In this document: positions 1-5,121 of the stretch, one piece after another
Layout of the letters: every line of letters begins with the position of its first letter
Numbering within the stretch: the stretch's first letter is position 1
NCBI GenBank assembly: GCA_964479445.1
Contig: CAYZMH010000103.1
Location: 1 to 9,353 of the forward strand
DNA length: 9,353 bases
Origin: CAYZMH01 sp964479445
GTDB lineage: Bacteria > Bacteroidota > Bacteroidia > Bacteroidales > GCA-2748055
Direction of reading: 5' to 3'
Notes under the pieces: model-generated
Seen by the model: the letters and a program-made list of their open reading frames with translations, nothing else
Database searches by the model: none
What the model was told of the DNA's origin: nothing
Program-made: the position numbers and the translations under genes

Positions 1-1
1 A

Positions 2-733
2 CTTGAGGAAACAAATGAGCCTTATGCTGTTGCAAAAATTGCAGGAATGAAAATGTGTGAGAATTATAATCGGCAATATGGCACTTCTTTTTTATCGGTG
101 ATGCCCACCAACCTGTATGGCCGCAATGACAATTATGATCTCAAAAACTCTCATGTTTTTGCAGCTTTGCTTCGTAAAATACATCTGGGTAAATCTCTGG
201 AGAATTCGGATTGGCAAGCAATAAGAAAAGATCTTAGAAAGAACCCAATTGATAAGGTAAATGGAAATTCATCTGTAGAAGAGATATTACAAATTTTGAA
301 ACAGTCTGGTATCAGCAGAAAGAAAAATCCCAAATCTAAAGAAAGTGTCAATTTTAAAGATGTAAAAGAATCTGTTCAGGTTGAAATATGGGGTACCGGG
401 AAACCGAAAAGAGAATTTATGCATTCTGCGGATATGGCAAGGGCATGTATTTTTGTGTTGCAATCAAAAGAGGCGGAGAAACTCATAAAGACCAATCCGG
501 GTTACTCCTGGATTAATATAGGAACAGGAGAAGAGATCTCCATCAAAGAATTAGCCGTCCTTTTAAAAAACCAAATTGGATTTAAAGGGAAGCTGGTATT
601 TAATGAAGATAAGCCGGATGGCACTCCCAGAAAATTGACTGATACAAGTCGATTGCATCAACTTGGATTCCATCACGATATTAGTCTGGATTATGGCGTT
701 CAGTTGGTTTACGATATTTACAAAAGCAGTTAA
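2..733 (+). CDS. fcl: GDP-L-fucose synthase, 3' part (5' end outside window)
   Basis: This enzyme (GDP-4-keto-6-deoxy-D-mannose epimerase/reductase) makes GDP-L-fucose with NADPH in the cytoplasm, for fucose-containing surface glycans. The frame is open from base 2, so the ATG at 47 is internal. The first visible residues, NEPYAVAKIAG, carry the YxxxK catalytic pair (Tyr8, Lys12 of the fragment; Tyr136/Lys140 in E. coli). Family signatures follow: VMPTNLYG, NSHVFAALLRK with the acid/base His (fragment residue 51, matching E. coli His179), REFMHSADMA, NIGTGEEISIKELA and PDGTPRKL with RLHQLGF. About 128 N-terminal residues with the Rossmann GxxGxxG are missing. Between ALLRK and IWGTGKP lies a Lys-rich insert of roughly 60 residues (about 188-382) that the E. 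coli enzyme lacks; I recall similar but somewhat shorter inserts in Bacteroidota homologues. The C-terminus looks complete. The family call is firm. Confidence 0.95.
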   Translation, partial: LEETNEPYAVAKIAGMKMCENYNRQYGTSFLSVMPTNLYGRNDNYDLKNSHVFAALLRKIHLGKSLENSDWQAIRKDLRKNPIDKVNGNSSVEEILQILKQSGISRKKNPKSKESVNFKDVKESVQVEIWGTGKPKREFMHSADMARACIFVLQSKEAEKLIKTNPGYSWINIGTGEEISIKELAVLLKNQIGFKGKLVFNEDKPDGTPRKLTDTSRLHQLGFHHDISLDYGVQLVYDIYKSS

Positions 734-742
734 ACTCTTACG

Positions 743-767
743 AATAGATGATAATTGTTAATCTATT
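743..767 (+). terminator. possible weak terminator hairpin after fcl
   Basis: AATAGAT (743-749) and ATCTATT (761-767) form a perfect 7-bp inverted repeat around an 11-nt loop. It is followed by a T-rich run (766-784), ten bases after the fcl stop codon. The stem has only one G:C pair, so it would be weak. Placement and the T-rich tail suggest a terminator, but such AT stems also arise by chance. Confidence 0.25.
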
Positions 768-798
768 TTCTATTTTGTATTTTTAATGAATAACTATT

Positions 799-1653
799 AT
801 GAAAAAGGGATTAATTATAACCGGCCTTTTCACTCTGATACTTTCAGGATGTCTAAACATCGAAGAAACACCTCTGGTGACATTGGATCCCTCGGTATTT
901 TACCAATTACATGTTAAAAACCAAAGAATATTTCTCAATGCTGAAATACGTGCTAATCCAGATTTTATTGAGGTAGGTAATATCCCGACTCATTTTGAAT
1001 ATTCCGGTACTGTAGAGCTTTATGATGAGATTAGTGGAGAATTATTAAGCTCCACAGAGATTGAAGGCGAAGGGCTGAGCACACTGGTTGAAATAACGGC
1101 AGATAAATCAGATTATGAACACGTAATTGCAATCACCTCGGGTTCTGTCTCTGTTTATGCAGATAGAGAGAGTGATGGCAAACAATCTAATGATGTTTTG
1201 ATTCATACTGCAGGTTTTTATGACGTAACTTATTTAAGAAACCTGCTGGAGCCAGAGGAATATCCTGTTGTTAGCATAACTCCGACGGTGGCATTTCAAA
1301 CCCACATAAGAAATAAGCAATTATACACAACCTGTACCGTTGAGGCAAATCCTGTTTTTGGACTCACTGGTCAGGATCCAATTCTATTTAATTATGAGGG
1401 AGTGTTGCAGGTGTATGATGAAATATCCGGTGCCCTCTTAAAATCTTCGGCAATTTCCGGAGAAGGTCTTTCCAGAACAACAACAGTTGTTGCCGATACA
1501 TCATCATTTGATGGGTTCGTATTAATAGCATCGGGGACAGTAACTTGTACTGCTGACATTGATGCAGATGGTGATACATCCAATGACATTACCATCAACT
1601 CGGCACAGTTCAACGACCTTTTACTTGTTGATCTCCGGGAAGATACGGAATAG
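799..1653 (+). CDS. surface/periplasmic lipoprotein with a duplicated ~122-residue domain
   Basis: A 284-residue predicted lipoprotein. MKKGLIITGLFTLILSGC is a type II signal peptide with lipobox LSGC and lipidated Cys18. The rest is two copies of one domain, residues about 25-146 and 156-277, that align without gaps at a constant offset of 131. By hand I count about 49 identities in 122 positions, including DEISG, GEGLS and a C-terminal D-x-x-x-DG-x-x-SND loop. The strand-rich composition suggests beta-sandwich domains. The Asp-rich loop (DIDADGDTSND in copy 2) resembles a calcium-binding loop; that is inference. Copy 2 alone has two cysteines (179, 250). Start choice: an in-frame TGA lies three codons upstream (787-789), and the ATG directly precedes the signal peptide. 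There is no Shine-Dalgarno. It is AT-rich like fcl, 65 nt upstream. I do not recognise the family; export and duplication are well supported, function is unknown. Confidence 0.88.
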   Translation: MKKGLIITGLFTLILSGCLNIEETPLVTLDPSVFYQLHVKNQRIFLNAEIRANPDFIEVGNIPTHFEYSGTVELYDEISGELLSSTEIEGEGLSTLVEITADKSDYEHVIAITSGSVSVYADRESDGKQSNDVLIHTAGFYDVTYLRNLLEPEEYPVVSITPTVAFQTHIRNKQLYTTCTVEANPVFGLTGQDPILFNYEGVLQVYDEISGALLKSSAISGEGLSRTTTVVADTSSFDGFVLIASGTVTCTADIDADGDTSNDITINSAQFNDLLLVDLREDTE

Positions 1654-1672
1654 TGATCAGCCTTTTGGCTAG

Positions 1673-1937
1673 GTATGCCCTGTGCGGAATCTATTTAATG
1701 CAAATGTAATCCTGCCGTTGACAAGAAGCAAACACGGATTATTTGACGAATACAGTATAAAAAAGCCATGAACAGCTCGATAATTTTGATGAACACCTGG
1801 TATTTTATGCAAAAGTGGTTGGCGAAACCATCCGGCTAAAGGGATAGGCAATTGAATGGTTCGTCTCATTGAGGTTTAAGCTGATCAAAAAAGAAAATAA
1901 CCATCCTGTTTTCTGCCTTCTGTTCCTGATTTATTGA
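1673..1937 (+). pseudogene. possible decayed coding relic in the 363-nt gap
   Basis: The gap 1654-2016 has no intact gene. Two overlapping + strand frames read like protein. Frame one (1673-1771) has no start codon and contains LTRSKHGLFDEYSIKKP, then stops. Frame two (1764-1937) contains FDEHLVFYAKVVGETIRLKG, a single TAG (1845-1847), then AIEWFVSLRFKLIKKENN to a TGA. One frameshift near 1765 and one stop would break an otherwise continuous C-terminal fragment of about 85 residues. It could be the tail of a transposase or another lost gene, but I cannot name a family. A 66-codon frame on the opposite strand (1669-1869) is an equally untested alternative. This could be chance. Confidence 0.25.
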
Positions 1938-2016
1938 GTAATTTGAACAATGGAAAATGAGAATTGACAACACAATCAGTGGATTTCACTATTGCTGTCG
2001 AAAAATTGTCTGAAAA

Positions 2017-5000
2017 ATGGGTAAGCGTATATACCTTTTGTTATTAAGCATCCTGCTGTCTGGTGCATCTTTGCCTGGCTTGAGCCAGGAAATTGTAAAA
2101 CAGAGAAGCCCGAAAAGCATGGGAATGCCCGCATATCCATACCCGGTTAAAATACAGCAAACCGGTGGATCGGAAATTATATTAACGGGTAATGGGAACG
2201 GATTCCTGCACTGGTACGAAACGCCGGAAGGTTATACGGTGCTCAGGAACAAAAAGGGAGAATATGTGTATGCAGTGCTGAATGATTCGGGTGATATGAT
2301 GCCTTCCGATATCCGGGTCGGGGAAACTAAAGGAGATATCCCCCGGGAGATCGAGAAGGGATACCGGTACAGCGAAAAACAGATTGAAAAACTCTCCCAG
2401 TCCTATTTTGAAGGCACTGCGACCAAATCCAATCCGAATCCGTTTCCCTCCACGGGTGAGCATGATGTTCTTGTGCTTATGGCATCTTTTCCAGACCGCT
2501 CGTCATCCGTTACACAGGAAGACTACTCTAACCTTATGAATGAACCTGATTATAACGGCACCGGGAGCTTCAGAGATTACTACCTTTCAGTTACCTATAA
2601 CAACCTCTCCCTTACGACCACCGTCCAGCCCTGGGTAGAGGTGAGTCAGAATATGAGCTATTACGGTTCCAACGATGCGGAAGGATATGATATCCGCCCC
2701 AGGGAGCTGGTTCGCGAAGCGGTCGACCAGGTGGAACAATCGGGTTTTGACTTCTCTCAATATGATAACGATAACGACGGGTACGTGGATGAACTCATCG
2801 TGGTCTATGCCGGATACGGAGAGCAGTACACGGGCGCCGGAGATACATGCATCTGGTCGCATGCATACAGCCTGGGCGATACCAGTGTCGAATACGACGG
2901 GGTGATCATCGATAACTACCTGCTGGTATCCGAGCTTTATGGCAATAGCGGTTCCACCATCAATAACATCGGTACCGTGGTGCATGAATTTGCTCACAGC
3001 CTGGCGATCCCCGATCTGTACGACATAGATTTCGGGGGATCCGGCGGGTACGCCTTCGATCTGAATTTCTGGGATCTGATGGCCGTCGGTTCCTGGAACA
3101 ATGAAGGGGCCACTCCTGCCGGTATCAATGCATGGCTAAAACGGTATATGGGATGGATGTCTTTCCCCACTATCGACTCCCTGGGAAGCTATTCCCTGAA
3201 CCCAGCCATCAACAACCAGGAGGCGTTCCAGGTCAATACCCCGGTGTACAATGAATACTTTATCGTGGAGAACCGGCAACAGACCGGTTTTGACAGCTAC
3301 CTGCCCGGTAGCGGGTTGCTAATTTATCACGTGGATCTTAATTATCCAGGTTGGCTCACAGGCGATATCAATGTGGACCCCGACCACCAGGGATTTGATC
3401 TCGAGGAGGCAGATGATCTCAGAGACAGCCTCACCATCGCCGGTGATGCCTTCCCTGGTAGTTCAGGAGTTACAGTATTTGATTCTGCTTCGGTTCCGGG
3501 TTCCCGGACCTGGAACGGGGAATCATCCAACATCTCCATTCAAAACATCACATCAACAGGAGGAGTCATTACCTTCGACCTGGTGAATTCCACCATGAAC
3601 GAACTGCCGGAAGACTGGGAGGTAGATGAATTATCGTATACCCAGCAGGGGGTGGTAACCGGGGTGGTATATCCTGCCGGCGATACCGCCACTGAAGGTT
3701 ACCTGGCTGCATTTGCGGGTGATGAGTGCCGTGGTGTGGGATCGGCCTATTACCTTGACTCAGCCGATTCCTATCTCTTTGAGGTGAATGTGTTTAGCAA
3801 TTCAACCGGTGGGGATACCCTCTCCTTCAGGTATTATGATCCGGAGATCGATAGTACCTACCTTCTCTATGAAACCCTTTTATTCGCAACCGACACCATA
3901 GCGGGTACCCTTGAAACCCCCTTCGCTTTTCACACCCCGGTTGCCTTTGAAAGAAATTTTAACCAGGGATGGAACTGGTTTTCACTGAACGTGGAGATGC
4001 AGGATATGACGCCGGCTTCCGTATTCACTACCTGCACCATGGGCGGGGATTATGTAAAGAACCAGACCATTTCTACCACCTACTACGATGGCTATGGCTG
4101 GTTCGGCACACTGAATGAATTGAATAATAAAGAGTTGTTTATCATCGAGGTGGGCACCGATTGCGGGATTGAAGCAGAGGGAGTGGGAGTGCCGCCCGGC
4201 AGCAGCATCGAACTGGTTCCCGGCTGGAACTGGGTGGCCTATACTCCGCAGGAACCCGTGACCTCCTCCGTGGCACTTACTTCCCTGTCGCCTTCGGATC
4301 GCGATTATGTGAAAAACCAGCTCTACTCCACGACCTACTACGATGGGTACGGATGGTTTGGTACCCTGGAGCAGATGACACCGGGAGAAGGCTATATGGT
4401 GCGTATAACCAATGCAGATACACTTACCTATCCGGCAAAACCCCAGGGTAAAAAATCGATTCGCTCCCGGAAAGACGAGTCAATACCCGCAGATTTCAAT
4501 CCGTACAGCTTCCCATACAACGGATCGGTAACAGCCGGGATCTACGTGGACGGATCGCCCATCGGTGACACAGACGACCTGCTTACGGCCTGGTCCGGCG
4601 AAGAGTGCCGCGGGGCAGTATCAGGACGCTACTTTGAACCCACGGGCAACGTGGTTTTCCCGATGATGGTTTACAGTCACATCAGCTCTGATGATCCGCT
4701 CTCCTTCCGGTATTACGACAGCTCGGAAGATACCTGGTACGGGTGCACGGAAACCCTGTTTTTTGAACAGGATATGATCACAGGGGATGCGATGAATACC
4801 TTTGAACTTCACCTGGCCGATCCTTCTGCCTTAACGGATGAAGTCAGCGAACCGGCGACATTGCACGCTTATCCAAACCCCTTTGAAGAGTCGGTCAGTG
4901 TGGAATTCTATAGCAGGGGAACGGAACCTGCCATCGTTGAAGTGTATAACGTGCTTGGTCAGCGATTGGACCAACTGGCAAATCAAACCTATTCGCGCGG

Positions 5001-5109
5001 CATTCATACCATCAATTGGGAACCCCCGCAAACTGGCTCTAACATTTACTACATCAAATTGATTCAAGGTAAAACCCGGCAAATGAAACGAATTATTCAC
5101 ATCAATTAG
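2017..5109 (+). CDS. secreted M6-family zinc metalloprotease with ECRG modules and T9SS sorting domain
   Basis: A 1030-residue secreted endopeptidase. The signal peptide ends near residue 24 (GLSQ). A propeptide-like region (about 40-130) has the M6-type pattern with GFLHWYETPEGYTVL. The catalytic domain (about 148-525) has an EF-hand-like loop DNDNDGYVDE (250-259) and the zinc motif HEFAHSLAIPD (His323, Glu324, His327, Asp333). FWDLMAVGSW carries the Met-turn (Met355), and the later M6 blocks VENRQQTGFD and GLLIYHVD follow. The usual glycine in HExxHxxGxxD is Ala330. The tail holds ECRG module 1 (534-639), two GWNW repeats (645-712, 733-806), ECRG module 2 (827-933) and a T9SS type A sorting domain (about 947-1030, AYPNPF). 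Start choice: an in-frame TGA lies two codons upstream. There is no Shine-Dalgarno. It probably forms a transcription unit with the next gene, 12 nt downstream. Likely surface-attached or released after CTD cleavage; substrate unknown. Confidence 0.93.
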   Translation: MGKRIYLLLLSILLSGASLPGLSQEIVKQRSPKSMGMPAYPYPVKIQQTGGSEIILTGNGNGFLHWYETPEGYTVLRNKKGEYVYAVLNDSGDMMPSDIRVGETKGDIPREIEKGYRYSEKQIEKLSQSYFEGTATKSNPNPFPSTGEHDVLVLMASFPDRSSSVTQEDYSNLMNEPDYNGTGSFRDYYLSVTYNNLSLTTTVQPWVEVSQNMSYYGSNDAEGYDIRPRELVREAVDQVEQSGFDFSQYDNDNDGYVDELIVVYAGYGEQYTGAGDTCIWSHAYSLGDTSVEYDGVIIDNYLLVSELYGNSGSTINNIGTVVHEFAHSLAIPDLYDIDFGGSGGYAFDLNFWDLMAVGSWNNEGATPAGINAWLKRYMGWMSFPTIDSLGSYSLNPAINNQEAFQVNTPVYNEYFIVENRQQTGFDSYLPGSGLLIYHVDLNYPGWLTGDINVDPDHQGFDLEEADDLRDSLTIAGDAFPGSSGVTVFDSASVPGSRTWNGESSNISIQNITSTGGVITFDLVNSTMNELPEDWEVDELSYTQQGVVTGVVYPAGDTATEGYLAAFAGDECRGVGSAYYLDSADSYLFEVNVFSNSTGGDTLSFRYYDPEIDSTYLLYETLLFATDTIAGTLETPFAFHTPVAFERNFNQGWNWFSLNVEMQDMTPASVFTTCTMGGDYVKNQTISTTYYDGYGWFGTLNELNNKELFIIEVGTDCGIEAEGVGVPPGSSIELVPGWNWVAYTPQEPVTSSVALTSLSPSDRDYVKNQLYSTTYYDGYGWFGTLEQMTPGEGYMVRITNADTLTYPAKPQGKKSIRSRKDESIPADFNPYSFPYNGSVTAGIYVDGSPIGDTDDLLTAWSGEECRGAVSGRYFEPTGNVVFPMMVYSHISSDDPLSFRYYDSSEDTWYGCTETLFFEQDMITGDAMNTFELHLADPSALTDEVSEPATLHAYPNPFEESVSVEFYSRGTEPAIVEVYNVLGQRLDQLANQTYSRGIHTINWEPPQTGSNIYYIKLIQGKTRQMKRIIHIN
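3616..3933 (+). repeat. ECRG module, copy 1 (protease residues 534-639)
   Basis: First of five copies of the shared module. It begins at Trp534 (DWEVDELSY) and has the core AAFAGDECRGV with Cys571 as its only cysteine, followed by VFSNSTGGDTLSFRYYD, an acidic/aromatic stretch and FATDTIAG, ending FAFHT. It directly follows the peptidase domain. Confidence 0.85.
3949..4152 (+). repeat. GWNW repeat, copy 1 (protease residues 645-712)
   Basis: The unit runs from NFNQGWNWFSLNV through DYVKNQ and STTYYDGYGWFGTL to LFIIEV. Its Tyr679-Leu699 segment matches the second copy at 19 of 21 residues. It sits between the two ECRG modules, and I recall this pairing in other Bacteroidota secreted proteins. 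Confidence 0.8.
4213..4434 (+). repeat. GWNW repeat, copy 2 (protease residues 733-806)
   Basis: The unit runs from VPGWNWVAYTPQ through RDYVKNQLYSTTYYDGYGW to GEGYMVRI. The conserved core begins 85 residues (255 nt) after that of copy 1. A basic linker (KKSIRSRK) follows and leads into the next ECRG module. Confidence 0.8.
4495..4815 (+). repeat. ECRG module, copy 2 (protease residues 827-933)
   Basis: Begins FNPYSFPYNGSVTAGIYVDG. The core is AWSGEECRGAV (Cys864), followed by VYSHISSDDPLSFRYYD and FEQDMITGD. It lacks the leading Trp seen in the other copies and has a second cysteine (910), so it is the most divergent of the five. Confidence 0.8.
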
Positions 5110-5121
5110 TCCTGTTTTGAT

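Noticed and set aside
47..49. ATG at 47 as the true start of the first gene
   Set aside because: The frame is open upstream to base 2 and encodes the catalytic NEPYAVAK motif of GDP-L-fucose synthase, so the start lies outside the window.
755..777. TTG...TATTTTG as a Bacteroidota-type promoter for the lipoprotein gene
   Set aside because: The -7-like element is one base shorter than TAnnTTTG, and the spacing to TTG (13 nt) is too short for the known -33/-7 arrangement.
1659..1670. AGCC-TTTT-GGCT hairpin just after the lipoprotein stop as a terminator
   Set aside because: The stem is only 4 bp, does not extend outward, and no T-tract follows.
2587..2997. Minus-strand open frame of 136 codons
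   Set aside because: It is antisense to the catalytic domain of the M6 protease, including the zinc motif. The + strand is certainly coding; the antisense product shows no domain or start signal.
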